Below are positions 23,594-34,642 of a DNA stretch of 64,000 nucleotides, in pieces. Under the pieces are notes generated by a model. That model searched no databases, was not told the DNA's origin, and saw only the letters and a list, made by a program, of their open reading frames with translations. How positions within the stretch are numbered: position 1 is the stretch's first letter; every line of letters starts with the position of its first letter. The DNA is taken from positions 106,684,560 to 106,748,559 of the forward strand of contig OZ024902.1 in assembly GCA_964017125.1 (NCBI GenBank), in the 5' to 3' direction. This DNA comes from Flabesymbios commensalis. Taxonomy: Eukaryota > Annelida > Polychaeta > Terebellida > Flabelligeridae. Both the position numbers and the translations under genes were made by a program.

Positions 23594-24895
23594 ATTATCA
23601 GTATTGTCGATTTCAGCAATGCGGGGTGTAAACCGTCTATAATTATATATAGTTGATTTAACTGCCTGCAGTGAGTCCCACATGGGTGACTTGAAGTCCC
23701 GGGAGCGAGGGGACTTCCGAACAACTTCGGAACTTGAAGCGTCCAGATATAGATTACTTGGAGTAGAAATATTGTTGTGGGTCGAGGGGGTTGTGGGTCT
23801 AGGATCGAGGGTTTGTGGGTGGAGGGGGTTGTGGGTCGAGGCTTGAAGGTCGAGAGTTGTGGGTGAGGGTTCGAGGATGTCAAGGGGGATTTGAAGATAA
23901 CCTGCGATTAGGAACATAAAAAAATTGCCGAGCATAGCCCGTGGGATTACAGCTCAAAAAGCCTACAGAAATTCCCAAGAAGCCCCTCCTTTTCAGGCGA
24001 GGTTTCGAATCATTGATTCAAAATATTTACTTCTTGGGTTAATTTACCTCATGGGGTGGGCCTACAACCTGTGCACAAAGACCAAGCACCTACTAACTAA
24101 TCAATTAAAATAAACTAGCCCACCACCCAATTTTAGCCAAATTCAAACTTTGCAAAGAGTATCAAGATTCTTTCAGTTTATGTTATTTTTTATTGTTGAA
24201 ATGCTCTAATCTAATGATATTTTAGCAATTCAAACTTTTAATGTATCAGGCAAGTTTCGACTTTTGTAGGTGGACTGGTACCTTTAGCCCTAGTAGCTGA
24301 AACAGGTTTCAGCCACAGATTGACCCCGTGCAAAATTGGACGATCATATCAAAGACTTGCCCTCGAATAATCAGGTCGAAAATAGTTTTTTTCATAGAAT
24401 CAGTAACATTTCAGTTACATGCCCGCATGCTCAGCCCACAGCCCGCGCAGTCATTGAAAAGTCTTAATGGACATTTTTCAGGCCTTGGGGTCGAGATAAC
24501 TTTTAATGATTTGGGCCAGGCTCTCTGGTATTTTTGTCTCTCTCGCTTTTCATAATCATGATATTTGCTGCTTTTCTTGGCTCTCCTGTATTTCTTCACT
24601 CTCCATTTCGCTTTCCATCCTTTTGTGATCGAAAAAAATTGCATCGCCGAATTATAGTCCTGTTTCATCTGCAGTAGAGGATGTGAACCGTGTGAGGTGC
24701 GATTATAATGCTCATCAGTTATTGGACTTATATCCATTTATGCTTGGTCATCAATAATCAAAGACATTATAAATATATTTTTGACCGTTTAGGCTACATG
24801 TCAACTTTGACATATTGGTCATTTTGTTTTCTTTATTTCTTTATAAGTTTTTTGATGCGGCGCAAATCGGTTATAAATACGTTTCTGTCGTCATT
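23594..24895. other. Unassigned stretch with a GGGTCGAG low-complexity tract
   Basis: 23760-23885 is a G/T-rich run of variants of GTGGGTCGAGGGGGTT; the Pro/Thr-rich open frames on the - strand come from this composition. 24400-24740 holds a 108 residue - strand frame rich in Lys/Arg/Tyr with no family I recognise and no splice or conservation support. I do not call a gene here. Confidence 0.4.
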
Positions 24896-24899
24896 ATCC

Positions 24900-25025
24900 C
24901 ACGAATTTGAACAGTTTGGGTCACCGCATGTGTGTACCAAGGAAAGATATCGTCCACAGCGGGACTCGAGCCCGATACACCCGTGCCCTGAGTTAGCCAA
25001 TGAGCCTGGCGCCACAATATACCAA
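24900..25025 (-). mobile_element. tRNA-derived SINE fragment (head)
   Basis: On the - strand: an A-box-like TTGGCTAACTCAGGGCA followed about 15 bases later by a B-box GGGCTCGAGTCCC. This is the internal Pol III promoter arrangement of a tRNA-related SINE. The tRNA fold itself is not preserved, so it is not called a tRNA gene. The tail was not delimited. Confidence 0.5.
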
Positions 25026-25106
25026 TAATTTGTATTGTCAGCATCAATCAATAGGCTATGTCGGTCACTTATTAAGTGAATTTCTGGCGATATATATAGG
25101 CCTATG

Positions 25107-25202
25107 CCCAGCAAACTTATGAGACGTTGGACCAATTTGCAACGCTGGGACCAGCGTTGCAAACAGTAAGCCATCGTTGGGCAACGTCTCATGTTTGCTG
25201 GG
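25107..25202. repeat. Palindromic miniature element (CAGCAAACACGAGGC family)
   Basis: CCCAGCAAACTTATGAGACG at the left and CGTCTCATGTTTGCTGGG at the right form terminal inverted repeats. The centre is a second palindrome at 25136-25163, TTTGCAACGCTGG / CCAGCGTTGCAAA around GA. 96 bases, non-coding, and the best-preserved member of the family in the window. Confidence 0.7.
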
Positions 25203-25204
25203 AT

Positions 25205-26394
25205 AGGGCCCATGCGTCATCACCAAATAGGCGTGTTTTTTTTATCTTTATATAAAAGCTATTGAATTCAACATATAAGTAGGCTAGATATCTTAATTCA
25301 ATTGGTGTAGAGCTATTTTGTTATGTTTATGATGAAATTCTTCATTACCAGTAGGCCTAGCCTATATTGCACCGTTGTAGAAAATAGTTTCATTCTATTC
25401 ACTTATCTTGTTCAACATTTTGCTAATTATTACTTACCAGTTATACATAAGCCTATACTATATTGAATCTACTCAAATCAATAAAGTCTATAAAATGTTT
25501 ATATACAAACATATCAACTTTATACAGTGATAATAAAAATAAATAAAGTAGGCCCCTAAGGCACCTTACATTATATTGGCATGAAATTATTGTTTGAAAG
25601 GAAGTGAAATGAAATCAATGATTATGTTCACTTCCCATTTAACATGTTCACATTGAGTAATAGCCTACATCTGTGATTGACGCTAAATAATATTTTACAA
25701 CAACATTCAACTATTGAAACTGATAACTGAAAAGTAATTGCGTGATCAAATTGCACATGGAGGTAATTTTACCCACTCTTCAGGAGCCCCAGCCACCCCT
25801 CACCTGCAAGGTGGTGCTAATCAGTTCATGCTGGTACCAGCATACACAATAGGCTGAGTGGATCACAGAGCCTGATTATTATACAACGCACCTGCATACC
25901 TAACAATTAAAACAACCTGCTCAGCCCGTCAGGCTTAATTGACTTGTCCACGTGTACACGTGTGAACGGCTGCAGTGAACATAACTTGTTTATTTGGTTG
26001 AGTGGCGGACCGTAACTATATCAAGTAATATTTTAACCCTTTCCATCTGTGGCATTATTCAAACTAATTAAATGAAAATAAGTTGTGTTATGGTAGAACA
26101 TATGTTTTATACTGACTCAAAGTTTTAGGTCAATATTGTGAGTACTTTCCACATGAAGAGCGAATCAGTAACACCATATGATCCCCCTAAAATGCGATTT
26201 TTAATGTGAATGCCACTATAATGAAACGTTTGAGATCGCGGGCCTATTGGCTCTATGCACTCAAACGGTGTTGAAATGGTATGTCATATTAACACATACC
26301 AGCTATTTCGGTGACGTGTCGTGCGCGGGTTAGCTGTACATTGACCTTATTAAAAATGTCAGGATATGTTGAATCTTTAGCAGTGTAGGCTGTT
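25205..26394. other. AT-rich stretch, nothing recognised
   Basis: Intergenic sequence with no exon, RNA gene or clear repeat family seen on either strand. Confidence 0.5.
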
Positions 26395-26965
26395 GAGATT
26401 GTCCGATATCTGACAAACCGTGCCATATAGCTAGACCATTACTACAAAACAAAATGTGCGCTTTCAGGTAGGGATAATACCTGGAAAACGAAGGTGCACG
26501 TTTATTAGGGGGGGGGAGCGTTTATTAAGGATAAATAGGTAGATGTAGGCCTGCTACCGACTTAGTTTAGTCCAACATTGGGTGGTATTCAACTCACCGC
26601 TGACGCACGTAGCGCAGCGGTATCGTCAGCTGCCATATATCGGGGCCCTATATATGGCCCTGTTGTGTCACACACATTCCACTCTACAACGTGAAAAAAC
26701 AGATCTATCAATAAATACGATTGCCAAAAAAAGAATTAAAAACAAATGTTATGGATCAGGTAGAGATAAGCTCTAAAAATTTTCAACTTGATCAAATTCA
26801 AAATGGCCGATTATCGGCCATAATTAACTTTAATATGCCTGATACCAGACAAACCGTGCCAGATAGTTATATAGATGCTCCAACATTAAAAAATGGCATA
26901 ATTTGGAAAATCATGATGATAAAAGTTATTTGTACAATTCTTTAACTTTTCTGATCCAAAAAATA
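26395..26965 (+). mobile_element. Fragmented Helentron-like monomers with an internal insertion
   Basis: Two monomers of the AAATGGCCG family: 26395-26490 (GATATCTGACAAACCGTGCC, ACCATTACTACAAAACAAAA) and 26756-26860 (TTCAAAATGGCCGATTATCG). A stretch of about 280 bases lies between the near-identical 14 base direct repeats TCAGGTAGGGATAA (26464) and TCAGGTAGAGATAA (26756). Confidence 0.5.
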
Positions 26966-27875
26966 ATATTATTTAAACTTTTTTAAGTACCGGACATTCG
27001 GTCCAAATTTACATAAATTCAAGATGGCAGACAAAGAACAAAATGGCCCGATTGTTATAAAAGTTTTTGAAACGTGCACAGGAGAAGCAAAGTGAGTCAT
27101 TGTTTCAACCGTGTGCCATCACTATTTAGGGCAAAGGGGCTGCGCCCCCTTCAAAACCCTGTGATAATAGTTTTAAAGCAGCCGCGCGCGAAAAAAGGGT
27201 GACTTTTTAGGGTGGGTCAAGATAGTTTTTTTTGCTAGGCAAAAACACATAAAATTAAAATAGCCATTAAAATTCAACACTGTATTAAATCTATTCGCAG
27301 CATTTCCATTCCATTCCATAGGATATATACCAGTCCAATAAATACTATGAAACGAAAAATATAGTTTTAGTGAGGGATATATATATACCCTCTTAATTGC
27401 AGCTTGCTCAAAATAAACAAGAGGCCCAGGGGCCTTGAAACTTGTCAACAGCATTGCAAAATATCAGCTACAGGTGTATCAGAGAATGTATATCTATGCT
27501 CTAAATTGTATTATCATGAAAATAAAATATGTATAGGCCGGTAGTATATATTTATATCTCAGTCTTTATTCTTTAATTTCAATTCTTTCGCCATAAATAG
27601 GCCTAACAAAATCGTCACGGAGTTGTAAAATATCAACTTTTAATGTTTCTTACTCAGCCGTGAAATCTACAGCAGCCCTAATCCATCTGATCATTATCAC
27701 ATGTAACCGTAATGCACTTTTACTACACCCTCTTACGTAATGCAAATTACTAAAATCACAATACTAACAGTAGATCGACCCAAGGATACAGAGGCTTTCT
27801 CAACTCACACGATCTTTGCTGCAATGTTACTGTAATGTTATCAGGCAAACGTCGAGTCAGGTGTTAGTTGGCTTT
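26966..27875. other. Unassigned AT-rich stretch
   Basis: One AAATGGCCCG word near 27040 and no gene. The short - strand frames look random. Confidence 0.45.
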
Positions 27876-27884
27876 AACAAATGT

Positions 27885-28188
27885 AATGAAATGAAATGAA
27901 TGGGGTTTTACGCCACATAAGCTAAACTGGGCCAGAAGAACCTCCTGAGGATGGTGATATGAATGAGGTGACACTGCCCTTCAGACACATGATTCGAAAT
28001 TCAGCCCTGCTGGTCTGCGGCCAAGCACGTTATCTCTCGGTCATTTAGGCTGCCCACAATATTCAATCTTTACGATAGAGCAGGGAGGAAACATTTTGTT
28101 CTTGAAACTTGGAATGCCAAAGCAGGAGACGAATCTGCGATCTCTGACTTTCCAAGCAGGCACCAGGGCCCCCGCCCTTTGGTATTGT
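27885..28188 (-). mobile_element. tRNA-derived SINE, copy 1
   Basis: On the - strand it begins with GGGCGGGGGCCCTGGTGCCT, has a degraded B-box (GCAGATTCGTCTCC), a second tRNA-like stretch (TGACCGAGAGATAACGTGCT), then a shared body (TCCTCAGGAGG, CTGGCCCAGTTTAGC) and a short tail with ATTTCATTTC. Alignable by eye over its length with the copy at 30288-30598. Confidence 0.6.
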
Positions 28189-28328
28189 TGTTACATATAT
28201 ACAAACACATTACCTGATTACTGATATCAAAATGATGTGCTATGTATTCTTGCTGGAATCTATAAGCTGATAAGCAAAACGTTTCCAATTATTGATTTTT
28301 ATGACATTGATGATGTACTATATTGGTT

Positions 28329-28330
<2 letters not shown>

Positions 28331-28403
<73 letters not shown>
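28331..28403. repeat. (TA)n microsatellite
   Basis: About 36 uninterrupted TA repeats. The Ile-Tyr reading frame over it is an artefact. Confidence 0.97.
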
Positions 28404-28407
<4 letters not shown>

Positions 28408-28866
28408 TTCATATATGTCGTTAAAACTCACTTATGTAGCACAGCAGCAATTGACAATGTAGGACTATATAATGATGTGGTCATTCGTGCATATAATACA
28501 GATGTTTTAGTTATTAGGGGATGACAATGTTATATCATCAAGTGACGAGACAGACAGTTCAAGTGACGATAATTTATTATTTGACTAATTTAAAACATCA
28601 AAATATGATTTAGCTTTAATGGTTGTCTTAAACTCAATATTATTTATAGCTGACATATTGGATACTTTATGCTTTGGCACAAGATAACGTCCAAATATCT
28701 TTAATTTAAGCTTATAAGATACATTTCGGAATGAGATAAAACCGAATGATATGTGGTAAATGTTTCACATATATATAATACACTGTTTTCAATGTGTTGT
28801 ACTTCCACTAGGCCTATAGGGCACATACCGAGATAGTGGAAATAGTTTCACTCTTCCATCTGTCCG
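28404..28866. other. AT-rich stretch, nothing recognised
   Basis: No exon or repeat family seen. Confidence 0.5.
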
Positions 28867-30857
28867 CCTTTTAGTCAGAAGGCCGGTTAGTCACAAGGCC
28901 CATTAGTCAGAAGGCCCATTAGTCAGAAGGCCCGTTAGTCAGAAAACCCGTTAGTCAGAAAACCAGTAAGGATGATTAGTCAGAAGGCCCGATTGTCAGA
29001 AGGCCCGTTAGTCAGAAAATAAGTAAGGATGACTGGTCAGAGGGCCCGTTCGTCAGAAGGCCCGTTAGTCATAAAGTCAGATAATTACCTCATCGAAATC
29101 ATCTCATATGTGAACAACCCTATGACCAATTATTTGTCTTTATTCACTTGTGCCAGTAACAACGTATAGCACTTTTATAAGGGTTGCGTTATTAATGGGC
29201 CACTCATTATGTTTTTGAACCTAATGTTGCTGACGTAATTCCCAGCTTCAAATGAATGAAAACTACCCATAATAATTTGATCAAGTGGTTATTGCCAAGC
29301 TGTTTGTAAATAACAGTCAATTTTCTACATATAGGAACAAGATAGTATAATAATAATACATGTAATTACATATCTTATGCAACAATGTACACTTCATGTC
29401 TTTGAACAGGCTGGAACAATGTAGATATGAACAAGCAATACCATCAACATACTGCTTCAAACGCGAATAGGCCTACCTAAATTTTGAAACTTGCTGATAA
29501 AAAATGGTCGAGATAACAAGATAATGCTAATAGATTATAATGAGATCCGAATTTTACGCTGGTCTTAATTAGCACGGTGATATATTATATACTGCAATCA
29601 CATTATATAATACTTCTCCCGTGCTTAGGTAAACTTCGCTTTCTCGAATATAAAACAAGCATTTCCACACAAGAGAGTCGACAAATAATGCTAGTTATCA
29701 GAATATTTGGACAACCAACTTATTATTTATTCCGAGCAAAATGATACATTTATGAACGCTTGACATAAATTAAACAGATGGCTACAAACTCCAAATCTTG
29801 TGGTGTTTACTCATGAAACACTTTTCACGCCTTTTTCAGTAAAGTTTATATATATGCAAAAAAACATAGTGCTAAAAAAATAAAGCTCACTCATTGCTGA
29901 AAATAACCCAGCCAAGCAACCAACCAGTCATCAATAATGCTAGTTTTCAATATAAATGTACGAACTACGAACAACCATCGTGATTTTTTTTCAAGATCAT
30001 ATCCAGATCATATCGACTTATTACCAACTAATAGTCGAACGTATATACTAATGTCCCAGAGACGCAACATTTGATCTATATGGATTTTACTCTTAGTTGT
30101 GCAATTTGTTTGCCTATAATTTTTTCACATAAAATTTTCATGGTAATTTTTCTCTTTCAAACTATTTATTACATTACCGATTTTTGAAAAAAACTCGTAT
30201 GGACTCCGTCAGCATTTTTTAAGTATCCTTGAGTAATTATTTTATGCACAACTCTCAATATTGCTTTACCAATAGCTGGACAACAAATGAAATGAATCGG
30301 GCTTCAGGCCACCTTTGTGCACATATAGGCTAAACTGGGCCAGGAGAACCTCCTGAGGATGATGAGATGATTGAGATGACACTGTCCTCCAGACACAGGA
30401 TTCGAAATTCGAGCCCTGGCGGTCTGAGGCCGAGCACGCTACCTCTCGGTCACGGAGGCTCCCCGCAATACTGACTTTCACACGTGGATGGGGAAGAAAC
30501 ATTTTTGTTTCTTTCAAACCGCAGAGTCCGGGAACCGAACCCCGAACTCTGGCGTGAAAGGCGGCGGTGCTAACCACTACCCTAGGGCCCCCGCCCAGCT
30601 AGACAACAAACGTTTCAAGCAAAATAATATAGTCCCCCCCCCCTCTCCTCATGCCCAGATATCAAATGCAGCGTCCCCTGGAATTGTTCAATGCCAAATG
30701 AACAAATTCTGACTGAAGGGCCTTTTGACAAAAAAGCTTAACTGATTTTCTGACTATCGGGCCTTCTGACTAACGGGCCTTCTGACTAACGGGCCTTCCG
30801 AATAATGGGCCTTCTGACCAACGGTCCTTTTGACTAAAGGGCCTTCTGACTAAAAGG
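28867..30857. mobile_element. 2 kb non-coding element with tandem-repeat terminal inverted arms
   Basis: Left arm 28867-29075 is built of 16-18 base units like TTAGTCAGAAGGCCCG; right arm 30715-30857 is the inverse (CGGGCCTTCTGACTAA). The tips are CCTTTTAGTCAGAAGGCC and GGCCTTCTGACTAAAAGG, an 18 base perfect inverted repeat. The AT-rich interior has no coding frame and has received a SINE (30288-30598). No clear target duplication was seen. Likely a non-autonomous DNA transposon with subterminal tandem motifs. Confidence 0.65.
30288..30600 (-). mobile_element. tRNA-derived SINE, copy 2, with two tRNA-like units
   Basis: On the - strand: GGGGGCCCTAGGGTAGTGG leading to an A-box TAGGGTAGTGGTTAGCAC and a B-box GGGTTCGGTTCC within the first 70 bases. 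About 90 bases further on is a second tRNA-like pair, TGACCGAGAGGTAGCGTGCT and GGGCTCGAATTTC. The body ends CTGGCCCAGTTTAGCC and a tail with TTCATTTCATTTG. Looks like a dimeric-head SINE. It lies inside the 28867-30857 element. Confidence 0.68.
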
Positions 30858-30921
30858 GTATCACCGTTCACCCCAACCTCACATCATGACACATAATTTA
30901 TTTCATCAACGGTTTGCACCG

Positions 30922-32055
30922 TTTTTAGGCCTCAGCCAAAATTTTGGGTGATGCCTATTGTCGTCACCAGGCGCGTCCGTCCGTCCGTCCGTCCGTCTGT
31001 CCGCCACTTTTCAGAACTATAACTTGTTTCACATAACTGGAATGCACATTAAACTTCACATACAGGTTAATCATGACTAAAGCTTGACTAATTTCACATT
31101 TGACCTTTCTGTGACCCCTTTGACCTTGTCTTTTTTCCAATCGACAATTTTCTTGTTAATGCGATTCACTCAACAAATTTTTATGTTTCGCTTCAAAATT
31201 TATACCAGATATCCATTTTACTAATAGCTCGGATGAGTTCGAAATTGAGCAAGATTCAGACAGAAACTAGGTCATGGCGGCCAACATGGCCGATTATCGG
31301 CCATTATTTTTTTAATATGCGTAATATCTGGAATACCGGACCAGATAGCTAGACCATAACTATAGAACAAAATGTGCAATTCCAGGCAGGGATATACCAT
31401 GAAAAATTTCAACATGAAAAAATGCAAAATGGCCGACCTGCGGCCATTTCAGATCGTCAAATTTTCTAGTTAACGCGATTTACTCAACAATTTTTTATGT
31501 TTTGCTCCAAAATTCATACAAAATGTGCAGTTCCAGGTAGGGATTTACCATGACAAATTTCAACATGAAAAAACTTTAAAAAATGGCGGACCTGCGGCCA
31601 CTTCCGATCGTCAAATTTTCTCGGTAACGCGATTCACTCAACATTTTTTTATGTTTCGCTCCAAAATTTATACCAGATATCTATTTTACTAATAGCTCAG
31701 ATGAGTTTGAGATTGGGCAAGACTTGGACAGAAACTAGGTCATGGCGCCCAAAATGGCCGATTATCGGCCATTATTTTTTTAATATGCGTAATATCTGGT
31801 AAACCGGACCAGATAGCTAGACCATTACTATAGAACAAAATGTGCAGTTCTAGGTAGGGATATACCATGAAAAATTTCAACATGATGAAATTAAAAATGG
31901 CCGACCTGCGGCCACTTCCTATCGTTTATTTTCTCATAACCACGATCCACTCAACATTTTTTTATGTTGTCGAATGTGCTCTTGTTTCAAATGATTTTCA
32001 CTTTAAAACGATGATTAGAGGCTGAGGCCTTTTTCCGTCTCCGACGGGCCTTGTT
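30922..32055 (+). mobile_element. Helentron-like non-autonomous element (element e)
   Basis: Starts TTTTTAGGCCTCAGCC, followed by a GTCCGTCCGTCCGTCC run at 30967-30992. AGGCCTCAGCC (30927-30937) returns inverted as GGCTGAGGCCT at 32020-32030, then the hairpin CCGTC-TCC-GACGG (32035-32047) and TTGTT (32051-32055). Central array: three units of about 150-300 bases with AAAATGGCCGATTATCGGCC, GCTAGACCATTACTATAGAA and TGCAAAATGGCCGACCTGCG. Same style of monomer as elements c and d but clearly diverged from them. Confidence 0.7.
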
Positions 32056-32071
32056 AACATATTACAGTCAC

Positions 32072-32444
32072 TTAAAGGGACTGGCCCAGGCTAAAATCCA
32101 CAAAAAATCGGTGATTTTATTTCGGGTTCTTAATATGACCATATGATGTAAACATGTACATAGACTAGAACTGCAATTTTTTATAATTTTTGTGCTGCGC
32201 ATTCATCAGTTAGACTAGATATAGAGACGAAATTCCCGCGTTTCCTATTTTTGACATGGTTGTCAATAATTAGAAATCAGGAATTTCGTCTCTATATCTA
32301 GCCTAACTGGTGAATGCGCAGCACAAAAATTATAAAAAATTGCAGTTCTAGTCTATGTACATGTTTACATCATATGGTCCTATTAAGAACCCGAAATAAA
32401 ATCACCGATTTTTTGATGATTTTAGCGTGGGCCAGTCCCTTTAA
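32072..32444. mobile_element. TTAA-flanked palindromic miniature transposon
   Basis: TTAAAGGGACTGGCCC at the left, GGGCCAGTCCCTTTAA at the right. The two arms of about 165 bases are almost perfect inverse copies (landmarks TCGGTGATTTTATTTCGGG, CATATGATGTAAACATGTAC, GACTAGAACTGCAATTTTTT, TAGATATAGAGACGAAATTC) around a spacer of about 35 bases. TTAA at both ends is the piggyBac target signature. A diverged single arm is at 61695. Confidence 0.8.
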
Positions 32445-34500
32445 TTAACCATTAATTTTTCAGAAATTGAACAAACTACTATTTACCCCAATCTTTAAAG
32501 GGTTCTTAAGTAGGTTTTGTACAGGCTTTGACATTTAAGTATTGTTTATTCTGACGCACTATATATCCGAGAATATCATGCCATTGAGATTTTTTATGCA
32601 CAAATTATGCTAATTAAATCTGTAATAAAACACTTTCTTAAGCTCATTAAGTACAGGATTTACCACTTAAGAACGATAAATTTGGGCTCTACCACCAACC
32701 ACCTTGTCTGTGCCATTGTCTATGTGCGTGTACTCGGTATGCTAATTAATCACTAATTTGGGCCCTAATAAAGGGGTTATATCATTAATTGGTACATGCT
32801 GAGGCACCTAAAATTGCCTTCTTGGGATCCTGACGGTCTGTTCTACACATGATATACTTCATACCATTTGTACTCGCACTGCTAAATAAAAGTTAGCTGA
32901 AAATATCATGCTCAAGCGGTTGTTGAAATATTTAAAACACGATTTTTCTGGAAAAATGGCAAAAAAAATTGGGGTATCCATGGTTGTATCGTGTTTTCCA
33001 TGGTTGCATCGTGTAGTAACGATTCGTGCTATAACGGTTAATTACTGACACTCTATTTACTTTAATCAAACACACATTTTAGCGCTGAAATGATTTAACA
33101 TTCAGCGTTTGCAAGTAGGCCCTATCGACTTCGGTAATCAATCACGCACGTGAGGTAATGTCACGTGTGGTGCCAACAAACTTTATGAGTGTTATTAATT
33201 TACATTGATAAATCGGATATAACAGGTGTGGCGAAGTTTTGGCGAGGTTACTATAACCCCCCTGTGGCAAGGTTACCAAAGCTGTGGCGAGGTTATCAAA
33301 TCTGTGGCGAGATTACCTGTGGCGAGGTTAACTTCTGGCGAGGTTACCTGCCACCGGTACCATAACAGCAATAGGCCTACCCCAAAATGTTGCGAGATAT
33401 TGGCAATAGTACTAAATCTGACATTCCACCGATTTATCAGGTGACAGTTCAATATTTCGTTGGAATCAGCAACATTTCAACTATATGGTTTTAGTAGCGC
33501 GTTTTCTGCCATACTTCATTTAAATTGTATTGGTAAGCAATAGGCCTATATGTTTTGGATCATGGGACGGCGAACCTCGACTCGGTTCTAATAACGCTGA
33601 ATACTAAATTAAATCTTGAAACTAATGCAGCGATACACAGCTCACAATTTGACAGTGTGGGCCGTAATGGGCATTTATTGGAGGCACCACCAACAGTAAA
33701 TACCGCCATATAAATAATATTTTTCAAGCTTGAAAAAATAGGCGTCTTACATTGGGAACTGAAATTTAAAAAGATTCACTGGTAATGACACAGAAAATAT
33801 ATTATATATTTTTTATATGGTTAATTCAGCAGGCGATCTGTTATTATTTAGCCGGGGCCTAGAACTTGTCTTGAAAAATATTATGGCCCACTAAAATTAA
33901 CTTGTTGTGTCAAAAACATCACAGATAAAATGATGTCGGGCCAGTTTTAATTTTTTTGTGGAAATCCCGCAAGTACTCTTTATAAGTCAGGCACTGCGTA
34001 TTCTTTACATGTATTTAAGTAGCTAAGGGTGTGTTTTGACGGAGTGTTCAATGCTCAAAAGATGGTGTCGGCCAGAGCTCATGAGGACACGAAATCGTCA
34101 TGCATTCACTCAAAATGCCTGATTGTAAAACTATAATATGATGATATAGCCCAGGAACGTTAAATTAATGACAATTATATTTAAAAAAAATGTATATTTC
34201 ACCATACTTTGTCCCTTTTTCATGACAGATGGTCGTAATGAAAGGGTTAACTTAACTACATGAACGGGCATTGCAATAAAAGTTGTTATTCTGTCATATT
34301 TCAGGCCAGAAGTGTATAAATTATATCAATTTTCATTGCCTTCAATCGCTAAGTCCAAAAATCTGATTATAATGATACGAAATTAGATATTTTTGGCGAT
34401 AAACATCTTAGCCAAGGCCTAATTGCTATATTGCATAAGATAACACAGGTGACTGCAGCAGAGAGAGAGGTGGTAGAGCGGGGGGGGGGGGGCTAGTACC
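32445..34500. other. Intergenic stretch with a short tandem repeat
   Basis: 33226-33352 holds about seven variants of CTGTGGCGAGGTTACC. A poly-G run lies at 34479-34491. The remainder shows no exon, RNA gene or known repeat. Confidence 0.5.
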
Positions 34501-34533
34501 CCCGCGACAGAGTGACACCCCGAGAACACTTAT

Positions 34534-34642
34534 CACAGCAAATACGAAGCATTGACCCAATGTTGTTCTACTATTGGCCCGACATCTTCGACGTCGGCAA
34601 GACATAAAAACAACATTGGGTCAATGCCTGTGTTAACTGGGT
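34534..34642. repeat. Palindromic miniature element (CAGCAAACACGAGGC family)
   Basis: CAGCAAATACGAAGCATTGA with CCCAATGTTGTT at the left, AACAACATTGGG with TCAATGCCTGTGTTAACTGG at the right, and a central palindromic part CGACATCTTCGACGTCG. Further degenerate members follow at 34680-34960. Confidence 0.6.

Noticed and set aside
23527-23935. Proline/threonine-rich - strand frames
   Set aside because: Product of the GGGTCGAG low-complexity tract.
24411-24737. 108 residue - strand frame rich in Lys and Tyr
   Set aside because: No domain recognised; composition follows a CT-rich tract on the + strand.
24900-25025. A functional tRNA gene
   Set aside because: A and B boxes are present, but the stems of a tRNA cloverleaf are not; better explained as a SINE head.
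28237-28524. 95 residue frame with an Ile-Tyr run
   Set aside because: It reads through the (TA)n microsatellite.
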